Origin: Phytoactinopolyspora halotolerans
GTDB lineage: Bacteria > Actinomycetota > Actinomycetes > Jiangellales > Jiangellaceae
Reading direction: 5' to 3'
Length of the DNA: 64,000 bases
Assembly (NCBI RefSeq): GCF_010550675.1
Contig: NZ_JAAGOA010000010.1
Location: forward strand, 62,001 to 126,000
The stretch's first letter is position 1. Each line of letters begins with the position of its first letter. Shown here in pieces: positions 35,872 through 45,190 of this stretch. The notes below the pieces were generated by a model that saw only the letters and a program-made list of their open reading frames with translations, did not search any database and had not been told where the DNA came from. The position numbers and the translations under genes are program-made.

Positions 35872-36624
35872 TCAGTCGAACTTGAGCTGGAAGACCTCGA
35901 ATCCGGCGGCGAACCGGCAACCCATACGCGTCCCGGCCTGGCGAGCGAAACCCTCCAGAAACTCCGCCGGGTCCGGCATGTCCTCGCCCAGCCCTTCCAG
36001 GTAGGCGGCATGCGCCCGCAGCGACTCCACACCCAGGTCGAACGTGTCCGTGGTGTCGACGCCGTGCCTTCCGTCGGGCGAAGCGCCCGCCCACACCGCC
36101 CGCACGCCGTTCCACGGCTCCAAGCCTTCGTCCAGCAGCTCCCGGAAGACCCATCGGTTGCCCGCGTCCCGCACCCCGTCGAGCACCGCTCGCCCGACCG
36201 CGATGTGGTCGGCCTGGTTGAGGAAGACCCCGCCGTACGTCTCACGGAAGTTCCCGGTGATGACGATCTCCGGCCGGTACCGACGGATCACACGCGAGAT
36301 GTCCCGCCGCAGCGGTAGCCCGTACTCGATGACACCGTCCGGGTAGCCGAGAAACTCCACGTCGTCGACACCGACGATGCGTGCGGATTCCCGCTGTTCC
36401 CGCTCACGCAGCGGACCGGCCTCCTCCGGGGGCATCCCGTCGATCCCGGCCTCGCCACTGGTGACCAGCACATAGGAGATCTTCTTGCCCTGCCCGGTCC
36501 AGCGGGCTATGGCCGCGGCGCCGCCGTACTCGATGTCGTCCGGGTGCGGAACGAGCACCAGACCGGTGTCCCAGTCTTCGGGCAGCGGCTCCAGGGGTTC
36601 CACTGCGACCTCGGCGTCCGTCAT
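35872..36624 (-). CDS. PIG-L family deacetylase
   Basis: 250 residues from the ATG at 36624, preceded by GAGGTGG. Zinc-binding PHPDDIEYGG and HxxH-like NQADHIAVGRAVLD are present. LVTSGEAGID, RESARIVGVDDVEFLGYPDG and EIVITGNF match the family that includes MshB and Mca of mycothiol metabolism as well as other N-acetylglucosaminyl deacetylases. The sequence is not obviously MshB; substrate unknown, cytoplasmic. It follows the MBL gene with a 73-base gap. Confidence 0.88.
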   Translation of the reverse strand: MTDAEVAVEPLEPLPEDWDTGLVLVPHPDDIEYGGAAAIARWTGQGKKISYVLVTSGEAGIDGMPPEEAGPLREREQRESARIVGVDDVEFLGYPDGVIEYGLPLRRDISRVIRRYRPEIVITGNFRETYGGVFLNQADHIAVGRAVLDGVRDAGNRWVFRELLDEGLEPWNGVRAVWAGASPDGRHGVDTTDTFDLGVESLRAHAAYLEGLGEDMPDPAEFLEGFARQAGTRMGCRFAAGFEVFQLKFD

Positions 36625-36697
36625 GGAGATCCACCTCTCGATCGAATGTAGGTGCCGATCACAACACACACCACGCCGCGGAGCTTCCTGCGCCGGA

Positions 36698-37453
36698 CTA
36701 CAGCTCCCAGCGGGCTCCCGGGTAGGCCGCCTGTACCGGCCCGTCGAAGGTCGTCTGGGCCTCGGCGACCGCATGTTCGGGGTCACCCCAGGGCGGTACG
36801 TGCGTGATGACCAACCGCCCGACGCCGGCCGCCGCCGCGTGCTCACCCGCTTGCCGGCCCGTCATGTGCAGATCCGGCGGGTTGTCGTCGCCGTCGCGGA
36901 ACGCCGCCTCACAGAGCAGTAGATCGGCGCCGCGCGCGAGCTCGACGAGCGCCGGCGTCGGGCCGGTGTCGCCGGAGTAGACCAGCGATCTCCCGCGGTG
37001 CTCGAGCCGCAGCGCGTAGGCGGTCACCGGATGCGCCACCCGCGTCACCGTGACGGTCAACGGCCCGACGCTGAACTCGCCGTCCGGATACGCGTGGAAG
37101 TCGAACTCCTCCGCCATGCCGGGATCGGGCGTGTCACCGTAGGCGACGGTCAGCCGCTCCGCGGTGTTCGCCGGGCCCCACACCGGAACACGACGGCGCG
37201 GCCGCTTCGGTCCATAGCGCAACGCCACGTAGTAGCCGCACAAGTCCATGAAATGGTCCGGGTGGAGGTGACTGATGAGCACCGCCTCGATGCCGTCGAG
37301 ACCCTCGTAGTCCACGTGCCGCTGCAGTTCGTGCAAGCCTCCGCTGCCCAGATCGACGACGATGCGGGCCCCGTCCGCCTCGACCAGATACGCCGACGCC
37401 GCCGACGACGGACCCGGCAGCGAGCCGGAGCAACCCAACACGGTCAGCTTCAC
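36698..37453 (-). CDS. MBL-fold hydrolase, Rv1339-like (possible cAMP phosphodiesterase)
   Basis: 251 residues, GTG start. Metallo-beta-lactamase/RNase Z-like fold: VLGCSGSLPGPSSAASAYLVE, the zinc motif HLHPDHFMD, RVAHPVTAYALRLE, YSGDTGPT, and H in ITHVPPWGD. By position (between murI and rph) and sequence type it corresponds to M. tuberculosis Rv1339, reported as an atypical class II cAMP phosphodiesterase. Acting on a cyclic nucleotide is therefore plausible; RNase Z-like activity is the alternative. Confidence 0.85.
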   Translation of the reverse strand: MKLTVLGCSGSLPGPSSAASAYLVEADGARIVVDLGSGGLHELQRHVDYEGLDGIEAVLISHLHPDHFMDLCGYYVALRYGPKRPRRRVPVWGPANTAERLTVAYGDTPDPGMAEEFDFHAYPDGEFSVGPLTVTVTRVAHPVTAYALRLEHRGRSLVYSGDTGPTPALVELARGADLLLCEAAFRDGDDNPPDLHMTGRQAGEHAAAAGVGRLVITHVPPWGDPEHAVAEAQTTFDGPVQAAYPGARWEL

Positions 37454-37472
37454 GCCGCGGTCACCTCTCCTC

Positions 37473-38360
37473 TCATGGCGCCAGCGTCTCCCGTCCTACC
37501 ACCGGAATCTCGCTGGTCTCCTCCACGATCGCGATCTCCGGTCCGAGGAAACGATGGCCGAGTTCGCTGAACGGACGCGGGTCGCCGGTGGAACGGAACC
37601 GATGCTCCGGGGGCGGGAGCGCGTCGCCGCGCATCAAGCCGTGGTCCGCCAGCACCCGGTAGACGTCCTTCGCGGTCTCCTCCGCGCTGCTCACGAGCGT
37701 GACGGCCTCTCCCATCACGTAGGAGATGACCCCGGTGAGCATCGGGTAGTGGGTGCAGCCGAGAACCAGCGTGTCCACCCCGGCCTCGCGCACCGGCTCC
37801 AGGTAGTCACGCGCCACGCGTTCCAGCTCCGATCCGTGTGTCACGCCCTGCTCGACGAACTCGACGAAGCGCGGGCAGGCCTGGGAGGTGATGCGCAGGT
37901 CCGGCGCGGCGGCAAACGAGTCTTCGTAGGCCTTGGAGGTGACCGTCGCCTGGGTTCCGATGACGCCGACGTGACCGTTGCGGGTGGCCGCCACAGCCCG
38001 CCGGACCGCGGGTTGGATCACCTCGATCACCGGCACGTCGTATCGCTCACGAGCGTCCCGCAGGACCGCACTGCTGGCCGAATTACAGGCGATGACGAGT
38101 AGCTTGACCCCCTCGGCCACCAGCGTGTCCATCACGTCCAGCGCGTACGCGCGGACCTCGGCGATGGATCGGGGACCGTACGGGCCGCGCTCGGTGTCGC
38201 CCACGTAGAGCACGGGCTCGTGCGGCAGCTGGTCCAGCACCGCGCGTGCCACGGTCAGTCCGCCCACGCCGCTGTCGAAGATTCCGATCGGCGCGTCGTT
38301 GCCGCGCTCGCCGGGGCTGCCGGCCCGCGCGCCACCGTCGTACCCCTGCACCTGAGTCAT
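37473..38360 (-). CDS. murI: Glutamate racemase
   Basis: 295 residues. Motifs: [43 protein letters not shown] with the first catalytic Cys, VIEVIQPA, and LGCTHYPML with the second. The N-terminal 24 residues are Gly-rich and may be extra. It makes D-glutamate for peptidoglycan in the cytoplasm. In M. tuberculosis a rhomboid protease gene (Rv1337) lies between cysM and murI; it is absent here. Confidence 0.95.
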   Translation of the reverse strand: MTQVQGYDGGARAGSPGERGNDAPIGIFDSGVGGLTVARAVLDQLPHEPVLYVGDTERGPYGPRSIAEVRAYALDVMDTLVAEGVKLLVIACNSASSAVLRDARERYDVPVIEVIQPAVRRAVAATRNGHVGVIGTQATVTSKAYEDSFAAAPDLRITSQACPRFVEFVEQGVTHGSELERVARDYLEPVREAGVDTLVLGCTHYPMLTGVISYVMGEAVTLVSSAEETAKDVYRVLADHGLMRGDALPPPEHRFRSTGDPRPFSELGHRFLGPEIAIVEETSEIPVVGRETLAP

Positions 38361-38433
38361 CGATCCACGAGATTACGACGTTTCGATCAGCCGCGGGCCG
38401 AAAGGTGTCCAACGCCACGCCGAATCACCGTGG

Positions 38434-39381
<948 letters not shown>

Positions 39382-39672
39382 CTATGCGCTCCGCGGCGCG
39401 GATCCACCGGCGACGGCCGGAAGCACCGTGACCGAGTCGCCGTCGGAGAGCGGGGTTTTCAGCCCGTCCAGGAAACGCACGTCCTCGTCGTTGACGTAGA
39501 CGTTGACGAAGCGGCGCAGCTCACCGTTGTCGATCAACCGCTCGCTCAAGCCGGGATGGCGAGACTCGAGGTCATCGACCAGCGCGGCCAGAGTGTCGCC
39601 GGTGCCTTCTACGGCCTTGGCGCCTGAAGTGTACTGACGAAGGATCGTGGGGATACGAACCTCGACGGCCAT
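39382..39672 (-). CDS. cysO: CysO sulfur-carrier protein with a C-terminal extension
   Basis: 96 residues from the ATG at 39672. Ubiquitin-like fold of the MoaD/ThiS group: VRIPTILRQYT, FVNVYVNDEDVRFLDGL, DGDSVTVLPAVAGG. In M. tuberculosis CysO the chain ends at the Gly-Gly that becomes the thiocarboxylate. Here Gly89-Gly90 are followed by six more residues (SAPRSA) before the stop, so the protein must be cut to expose the diglycine. The JAMM protease gene mec lies just upstream and is a candidate for that cut. Confidence 0.92.
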   Translation of the reverse strand: MAVEVRIPTILRQYTSGAKAVEGTGDTLAALVDDLESRHPGLSERLIDNGELRRFVNVYVNDEDVRFLDGLKTPLSDGDSVTVLPAVAGGSAPRSA

Positions 39673-39826
39673 CGAACATGCTCCCAACAGACTCGGTTGA
39701 CTCTCGCGTCGTCGCTACTGAGGGCAACAGGCGCAGCCCCCTAATCATTCCTTATGGCACCCATTAGTTATACCCGTAGGCCCCGAGCGTTCTCAGAGCT
39801 TGGGTGAACCGCGGAGCAGGCGGCCT

Positions 39827-40234
39827 TCAGTCGACGACTTTGACCTCTTCCTCGATGACCTCACCGTCCACGATGCGGAAAGAGCGGAACTCTTCCTCGT
39901 GCTCGTCCCGCGTGGAGACCAAGACATAGTGGGCATGGGGTTCAGACGCGTAGGAGATGTCCGTGCGCGATGGGTATGCCTCGGTGGCGGTGTGCGAGTG
40001 GTAGATCACCACCGGCTCCTCGTCACGGTCGTCCATCTCGCGATAGAGCTGCAGCAGATCCATCGAGTCGAACTCGTAGAACGTGGGCGAGCGCGCCGCG
40101 TTGAGCATGGGGATGAACCGCTCCGGTCGGTCCGAGCCGGCCGGCCCGGCGATCACGCCGCACGCCTCGTCCGGATGGTCTTTGCGTGCGTGAGCGACGA
40201 TGGCATCGACAAGATCGCGGCGTATGGTCAGCAC
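39827..40234 (-). CDS. mec: JAMM/Mov34 metalloprotease of the CysO pathway
   Basis: 135 residues from the GTG at 40234 (a TTG at 40252 is the alternative). JAB1/MPN+ zinc site: Glu in DEACGVIAG, then YHSHTATEAYPSRTDISYA with the HxH...D ligands. In M. tuberculosis Mec+ (Rv1334) frees cysteine from the CysO-cysteine adduct made by CysM. Here it may also trim the CysO precursor. It is followed by cysO after 154 bases, which include a low-GC stretch (AATCATTCCTTATGG near 39743) that may hold a cysO promoter. Confidence 0.92.
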   Translation of the reverse strand: MLTIRRDLVDAIVAHARKDHPDEACGVIAGPAGSDRPERFIPMLNAARSPTFYEFDSMDLLQLYREMDDRDEEPVVIYHSHTATEAYPSRTDISYASEPHAHYVLVSTRDEHEEEFRSFRIVDGEVIEEEVKVVD

Positions 40235-40282
40235 GGTCGCCAGCTTACGCAATCGGCCGGTACGGGCCGCTGCGCGCCTGCC

Positions 40283-41182
40283 TCAACCGCCGGAGCGCCG
40301 ACGCCCGGCGTCGCGGATGAGGGCGAGCTTGTCCGGGTTGGAGACCAGGAAGACCGCGCCGATCCTGCCGTCGCGAACGCCGAACGTCACCACCTGATAG
40401 ATGTCGGCGTCGTACACCACCGCCCCCGGCGACCCGTTGATCTCCATCGGCACGATCGTCGGGCGGCGTTTGCGGCCATAGACGCCGACGAAGAACCGGA
40501 CGCACCTGTCGACGCCGAGAATGGCGTTCCGGGCCGCCTTGACCTTCCCGCCGCCGTCGGACCACGTCACGACGTCGTCGTGCAGGGTTGCGCGCAGCCC
40601 TTCGAGATCACCTTCGCGCGCCGCGGTCAGGAAGCTCTCCAACAGGGCGGCGTGCTCGCGGCGGCTGGGAGCGAACCGGTGATCTCCTTCCGCTAGGCGG
40701 TTCCCGGCACGGCGGTACAGCTGGCGACAGTGCTCCGGGGTGCGTTCCACGATCTCCGCGATCTCCGCATACGGCACGTCGAATGCGGAGCGCAGGACGA
40801 ACACCGCCCGCTCCACCGGGTCGAGCCGCTCCATCAGATACAGCGTGGCCGTGGCCACCGAATCACGTTGCTCCACCGTGTCCAGCGGATCCAGCGGTGC
40901 CGCCTCGGTGGGAACCGGCTCGGGCAGCCACGACCCGACGTATGTCTCTCGATTGGAGCCCGAGCGGAGCCGGTCGATGGCGAGCCGGGTCACCATGCGG
41001 GTGAGATAACGGCGCGGCTCCCGCACCTCATCATGGTCGACCGTTCTCCAGCGCAGATAGGCGTCTTGCAGAACGTCGTCGGCGTCCGCCGCCGAGCCCA
41101 GCACGCGATAGGCCACCCCGAACAGCATGGTCCGATGCGCCTGAAGCTCAGCGGCGGCATCCGCCTGCGAGGTGACCGTCAC
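40283..41182 (-). CDS. ECF41-family sigma factor (SigJ-like, SnoaL-type C-terminal domain)
   Basis: 299 residues from the GTG at 41182, whose bases overlap the stop of the upstream gene (GTGA). Sigma region 2 includes AYRVLGSAADADDVLQDAYLRW, region 4 includes YAEIAEIVERTPEHCRQLYRRA. The C-terminal SnoaL-like domain has the two ECF41 signatures, DGGGK and NPDKL. In this group the C-terminal domain, not a separate anti-sigma factor, controls activity. The partner gene just upstream encodes a carboxymuconolactone-decarboxylase-like protein, the standard ECF41 companion. A TGTCAC...CGTC promoter precedes the pair, suggesting autoregulation. Confidence 0.92.
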   Translation of the reverse strand: MTVTSQADAAAELQAHRTMLFGVAYRVLGSAADADDVLQDAYLRWRTVDHDEVREPRRYLTRMVTRLAIDRLRSGSNRETYVGSWLPEPVPTEAAPLDPLDTVEQRDSVATATLYLMERLDPVERAVFVLRSAFDVPYAEIAEIVERTPEHCRQLYRRAGNRLAEGDHRFAPSRREHAALLESFLTAAREGDLEGLRATLHDDVVTWSDGGGKVKAARNAILGVDRCVRFFVGVYGRKRRPTIVPMEINGSPGAVVYDADIYQVVTFGVRDGRIGAVFLVSNPDKLALIRDAGRRRSGG

Positions 41183-41622
41183 GCGTGCATCGGCGGCTGC
41201 TTGTGTGTCGCGACGGACGTGCGGTTCCATACGTTGATTGTCGCTATGGCGAGCAGGAGATCGGCAAGCTCCTTCTCGGTCCAGAACGTCGCCGCCCGGT
41301 CCCAGACCTCATCGGAGACGCCATGCGGACCCAACTCGGTCACCTCGTCGGTGAGGGCCAGAGCGGCCCGCTCCTGGTCGGTGAAGAACGGCGCCTCACG
41401 CCACGTCGCGACGGCGAACAGGCGACGGCTGTCCTCGCCCTCGGCCAGCGCGTCCCGGCTGTGCATGTCGACGCAGAACGCGCACCCGTTGGTCATCGAA
41501 GCCCGCAGCTTGACCAGGTGAAGCAGGGTCGAATCCACGTTGGCTTGGACGTACTTCTCCAGCGCCCAGACGGCCTGGAAACCCTCCGGGGCAGCGGTGC
41601 GGATGTCCATGCGTTGTGTCAT
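41179..41622 (-). CDS. Carboxymuconolactone decarboxylase/AhpD-like protein, ECF41 partner
   Basis: 147 residues from the ATG at 41622 behind GAGGAA. AhpD-fold: LLHLVKLRASMTNGCAFCVDMHSRDA carries the CxxC and His redox motif, and LALTDEVTELGPHGVSDEVW follows. The protein probably reduces peroxides or acts as a decarboxylase-type enzyme. It overlaps the sigma factor gene by four bases. Such genes are the usual targets of ECF41 sigma factors. Confidence 0.9.
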   Translation of the reverse strand: MTQRMDIRTAAPEGFQAVWALEKYVQANVDSTLLHLVKLRASMTNGCAFCVDMHSRDALAEGEDSRRLFAVATWREAPFFTDQERAALALTDEVTELGPHGVSDEVWDRAATFWTEKELADLLLAIATINVWNRTSVATHKQPPMHA

Positions 41623-41667
41623 CGTCGAGGTTCCTCTTCGTCGTCGTCGATTAGCTGACACCAGAAC

Positions 41668-41695
41668 GACGGAACGACGACGAGCCGACGTGACA
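41668..41695 (-). promoter_or_regulatory. ECF41-type promoter
   Basis: On the minus strand TGTCAC at 41695-41690 and CGTC at 41671-41668, separated by 18 bases, about 45 bases upstream of the CMD-like gene. This agrees with the TGTCACA/CGTC pattern known for ECF41 targets. Confidence 0.55.
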
Positions 41696-41735
41696 CGCGC
41701 GAACGTGACTCAGCGCACACAGCGTGCCGCTGTCG

Positions 41736-42654
41736 TCAGTCCCCGCCCCCGTCTCCGCCGTCGCCGCCGCCTCCTCCGTCGAGCATTCCCGCGGCACGGG
41801 CGATGGCAGCGTTGACGCCGTAATCGTCGCCGCGCCGCGCCGGCATGTTCCACCGGGAATCCGCCTCGTGACCCTGGATCGCGGTTCGCACGGCCGCATC
41901 GGTCATCGCTGCGAATCCGCCGAGCGCGACCCGCCGAGCCTGGGAGGCGTCCGGCGGCAGCTCGGCGCCGAGCTGTGCCAGGACGGCGTGGCCGAGAGCT
42001 CACCGGGCTCGGCCCGCGGTATCCGTCCTTCCGCGCGTAGATCAGCGCGCCGGCGATGGGCACGCCGAACCAGCCGAACAACGACAGCACGTCCAGATCG
42101 TTGAATTCATCGGCGGTCTCGACCCCCAGGGTCAGCACCCCGGCGAACCATGGCAGGAACGCCAACAGAACCGGGTACGCGATCTTCATCGGCCCGTACG
42201 TGCGGCGCAACGGAGTGATCAGCAGGCCCTGCCTGGCCAGTTGGCCGAACAGCACGCTGAGCGCGCCCACGGGCGCCCGGCGACGGACGGCATCGAGCCC
42301 ATCCCCGCCGTGTTCGCGCACTACGCGAAGAAGTCGCACGTCGTCCGGGCCCAAGCCACGGACGCGCGTCGAGCCGAGAGGTGCGTCGATGGTGTCGTCC
42401 ATCTCCGCTGCGACGATCAGCTTGCCGGCTTCCGCCCGCACCAACCCGCGTTCGACGAAGTCGACCAGGCGAGCATCGATCGCCCGCACCGGCCCACCGC
42501 TGAGCAGACCGACGGGTGCCACGCCCATCGGCCAAGCCTCCACGGCGCGGCGCGCTTCATCCGCCTTCGGCTTGCGATCGGCCCACAGAGCTGCGGCGGC
42601 CGACCCCAGCCCACCGACCATGACGAGTCCGAACAGCACCCACCAGATCGCCAT
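41736..42654 (-). pseudogene. TIGR04222-type membrane protein, frameshifted
   Basis: The start at 42654 gives MAIWWVLFGLVMVGGLG (first membrane helix), a cytoplasmic middle and two more helices up to ALIYARKDGYRG. Near 42005 the coding frame is lost: the annotated frame turns into Arg-rich nonsense, while the next frame continues sensibly as GHAVLAQLGAELPPDASQ, RVALGGFAAMTDAAV, and ends with a Gly/Asp-rich tail at 41736, typical of TIGR04222 proteins. One indel separates the two halves. It could be a real mutation or a sequencing error. Function unknown. Confidence 0.75.
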
Positions 42655-42805
42655 CAGCAGCGGCCCGGCAGGTCTGGCACGGTGCCGGCCGCACGTGCCG
42701 TCACCCGGCGAACCTCTCGGTCACACCGTCACGGTATGGATCTCCGGCGGCCGGACTCGCAACCGCCGGCGACATCCGATTGAACAGTGCTGGACGTGAC
42801 GTCGC

Positions 42806-43789
42806 TCAGGGGTGCATGGCGTCGGCCAGGATCTCGAACGATCGGAGCCGCGACCCGGTGTCGACGATGTTCGACGCCACGATGATCTCGTCCGCCTGCG
42901 TGTGGTCGGCGAAAGCCTGCACAACCTCCTTCACCGCCGCCGCGTCGCCGACGGCGGAATGGCGCAGCATCTGCTGCACCTGCTGCCCCACGGGGGACGC
43001 GAGGAGCGTCTCGTCGCTGATCGATATCGACGACGCGCCGCCCCGGTTGACCAGGCCCCGCGCCATCCGGGTGAGGTTCTCGACGAAGAGCGCCTCCGCG
43101 GCTTGCCGGCTGTCCGCGGCGAACACGTTCATCGCCGCGATCGCATACGGGCGGGAGAGCTGCTCGGACGGCTGGAACTCATCCCGATACGCGCGCAGCG
43201 CCTCGTCCAGCGCTGCCGGCGCGAAGTGCGAGGCGAATGCGTACGGCAACCCGAGCTGCGCGGCGAGCTTCGCGCCGAACAGCGAGGATCCGAGGATGTA
43301 GATCGGCACGTTGGTATCGGCGCCTGGGATGGCCTGCACGCGCCGGTCGGGCTGCTTCGGCCCGAGCAGGGCCTGCAGTTCCACCACGTCCTGCGGAAAG
43401 TACTCGGCTGCGGCCGGGTCTCGCCGCAGCGCCCGGAAGGTCTCCTGGTCTCCGCCCGGGGCGCGTCCCACACCCAGATCGATCCGACCCGGGTACAGCG
43501 TCTCCAATGTGCCGAACTGCTCGGCGATGACCAGCGGCGAGTGGTTCGGCAGCATCACCCCGCCGGACCCGACCCGGATCCGCTGTGTGTGCGCCGCGAT
43601 GTGTGCGATCAGCACGCTCGGTGCCGAGGACAGGATGGACGGCATGTTGTGGTGCTCGGCGAACCAGTAGCGGAGATAGCCGAGCTCTTCGGCCCGCTGT
43701 GCCGTCACGACGCTGGCCTGCAGCGTATCCCGCGGTGTGCTGCTGTCCGAGACCGTGGCCAGATCCAGGATCGAGAGCGGCGGCGCCAT
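42806..43789 (-). CDS. LLM-class flavin-dependent oxidoreductase (luciferase-like)
   Basis: 327 residues. Luciferase-like monooxygenase fold: [58 protein letters not shown], and [12 protein letters not shown]. It belongs to the MsnO8-like branch, with FMNH2 supplied by a separate reductase. Substrate unknown. The 165-base leader holds an inverted repeat (ACAGTGGGC/GCCCACTGT, 43807-43838) that may be an operator or leader hairpin. Confidence 0.88.
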   Translation of the reverse strand: MAPPLSILDLATVSDSSTPRDTLQASVVTAQRAEELGYLRYWFAEHHNMPSILSSAPSVLIAHIAAHTQRIRVGSGGVMLPNHSPLVIAEQFGTLETLYPGRIDLGVGRAPGGDQETFRALRRDPAAAEYFPQDVVELQALLGPKQPDRRVQAIPGADTNVPIYILGSSLFGAKLAAQLGLPYAFASHFAPAALDEALRAYRDEFQPSEQLSRPYAIAAMNVFAADSRQAAEALFVENLTRMARGLVNRGGASSISISDETLLASPVGQQVQQMLRHSAVGDAAAVKEVVQAFADHTQADEIIVASNIVDTGSRLRSFEILADAMHP

Positions 43790-43954
43790 GCGACATCCCC
43801 TGTTCCACAGTGGGCGGCAGCCGTGCGCGGCCCACTGTTACGAATTGTTACCGTACACCTCGGAACCAGCGTAGCCCGCGCCTCCGGCACGCACCGCCAC
43901 GGCCTGCTCGGCCACGGACGGCAGGTGTAGATTCGATACGGCCGCCGTCGGCAC

Positions 43955-45019
43955 TCACGGTTCCTGCTCCGCCGGCCCAGCCGGGGTCACGACGATCTTG
44001 CCGAAGAAGTTCTTCTCCTTGAAGTGGCGCTGCGCCTCGCGCAGGTCGCGCAACGGGAACGTCTTCGCCAGCAGCGGCCGCAGTTCGCCGGCCGTGATGT
44101 GCGCCAGCATTTGGGCGAAATCCTCGTGGCTGCCGAAAGAGGAGCCGATCAGCTGCAGTTGCTTGAGGTAGACGGTACGGAGGTCCGTCTGCACGATCGG
44201 GCCGGCCATCGCGCCGGCCACCACGTATCGGCCCAGCGGCCGGAGCAGGTCCAGCTGAGCGGAGAACGAGGGGCCGGCGACGACGTCCGCCGCCACGTCG
44301 AGCGGCCGGCCTTGCAGCGCCTCCTGCACGTCCGCGACGAGATCCGTGCCGGCGCGGTCGACAACGGCCACCGCCCCCATTTCCCGGGCGCGATCGTGCT
44401 TCGCGGCCGAGGCAACCGCGACCACCTGGGCGCCACGGACCGTCGCCAGTTGGATCAGCGCCGATCCGACTCCGCCGGACGCGCCGGTGACCAGCACGGT
44501 CTCGCCTGACTGGACCTTCGCCCGGTTGAGCATCCGCATGGCGGTCGTGTAGGCGGTCGGGAAGGTGGCGAGTTCGGCGTCGCTCAGCGGAGTGTCCACG
44601 GCGTGCGCGTTGCCGGCCGGCACCGTGACGAACTCCGCGAAGCCGCCGTCCCGCTCGCTGCCGAGGTAGTCGTTGACGACGAGTTCCCGCTCGCCGCCGT
44701 CATAGATCATCGGGTCGACGAGGACGCGTTCGCCGATCCGCGATTCCGGGACGCCCGGTCCGACCTGGTCGATCAGCCCGGCCACGTCCGCACCCTGGAT
44801 GCGCGGGAATCTCAGCGACTCACGCCGCCAGCCGGTCGTGGCCGATGGGTCATCGGAGGATCCGTAGGCGCCCTCCCGCGTCCAGATGTCCGTGTTGTTC
44901 AGCGCCGCCGCGCCCACGCGCAGCCGCACCTCGCCCGGCCCCGCCTGGGGATCGGGCACATCCTCGCGATACTCCAGCTTCTCGGGACCCCCGAAGCCGG
45001 TGAGCAGGACAGCATGCAC
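43955..45019 (-). CDS. Zinc-independent MDR-family NADPH:quinone oxidoreductase-like protein
   Basis: 354 residues from the GTG at 45019, which has GGAGG at good spacing; a GTG three codons earlier overlaps that site. MDR fold: VGAAALNNTDIWTREG, VLVTGASGGVGSALIQLA (nucleotide loop), VAVASAAKHDRAREMGA. Catalytic-zinc ligands are not evident, so a quinone or enone reductase is likely. An inverted repeat ATAC-N6-GTAT lies 20 bases upstream and looks like a TetR-type operator. Confidence 0.87.
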   Translation of the reverse strand: MHAVLLTGFGGPEKLEYREDVPDPQAGPGEVRLRVGAAALNNTDIWTREGAYGSSDDPSATTGWRRESLRFPRIQGADVAGLIDQVGPGVPESRIGERVLVDPMIYDGGERELVVNDYLGSERDGGFAEFVTVPAGNAHAVDTPLSDAELATFPTAYTTAMRMLNRAKVQSGETVLVTGASGGVGSALIQLATVRGAQVVAVASAAKHDRAREMGAVAVVDRAGTDLVADVQEALQGRPLDVAADVVAGPSFSAQLDLLRPLGRYVVAGAMAGPIVQTDLRTVYLKQLQLIGSSFGSHEDFAQMLAHITAGELRPLLAKTFPLRDLREAQRHFKEKNFFGKIVVTPAGPAEQEP

Positions 45020-45038
45020 GTCTCTCACCTCCGAGTGT

Positions 45039-45052
45039 ATACAGACCGGTAT
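45039..45052. promoter_or_regulatory. TetR-type operator candidate
   Basis: ATACAGACCGGTAT, arms ATAC/GTAT around six bases, 20 bases upstream of the quinone oxidoreductase start. No TetR gene is adjacent, which is unusual for this layout. Confidence 0.4.
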
Positions 45053-45061
45053 GGTTACTCC

Positions 45062-45187
45062 ATGGGATCACACACTCGGACAGAGGTCAACCCAAGCTCC
45101 GTCGTCACCGCGGAGGACCTGCGGACCGTCGGCGCAGACGACACGCGGCCCCGACGACGGCTCGATGACGTCTATGCGCCGCCTTGA
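45062..45187 (+). CDS. Possible 41-residue peptide
   Basis: An ATG-started frame in the divergent position to the quinone oxidoreductase, where a TetR regulator would often sit. The peptide (MGSHTRTEVNPSSVV...) is hydrophilic and matches no HTH. It ends three bases before the galM stop. It may be a remnant or not coding. Confidence 0.2.
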   Translation: MGSHTRTEVNPSSVVTAEDLRTVGADDTRPRRRLDDVYAPP

Positions 45188-45190
45188 GCG

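Noticed and set aside
42654-43955. Promoter or regulator gene hidden between the TIGR04222 and quinone oxidoreductase genes
   Set aside because: Only the LLM gene and a short hairpin leader are present; no further ORF of convincing type was found.
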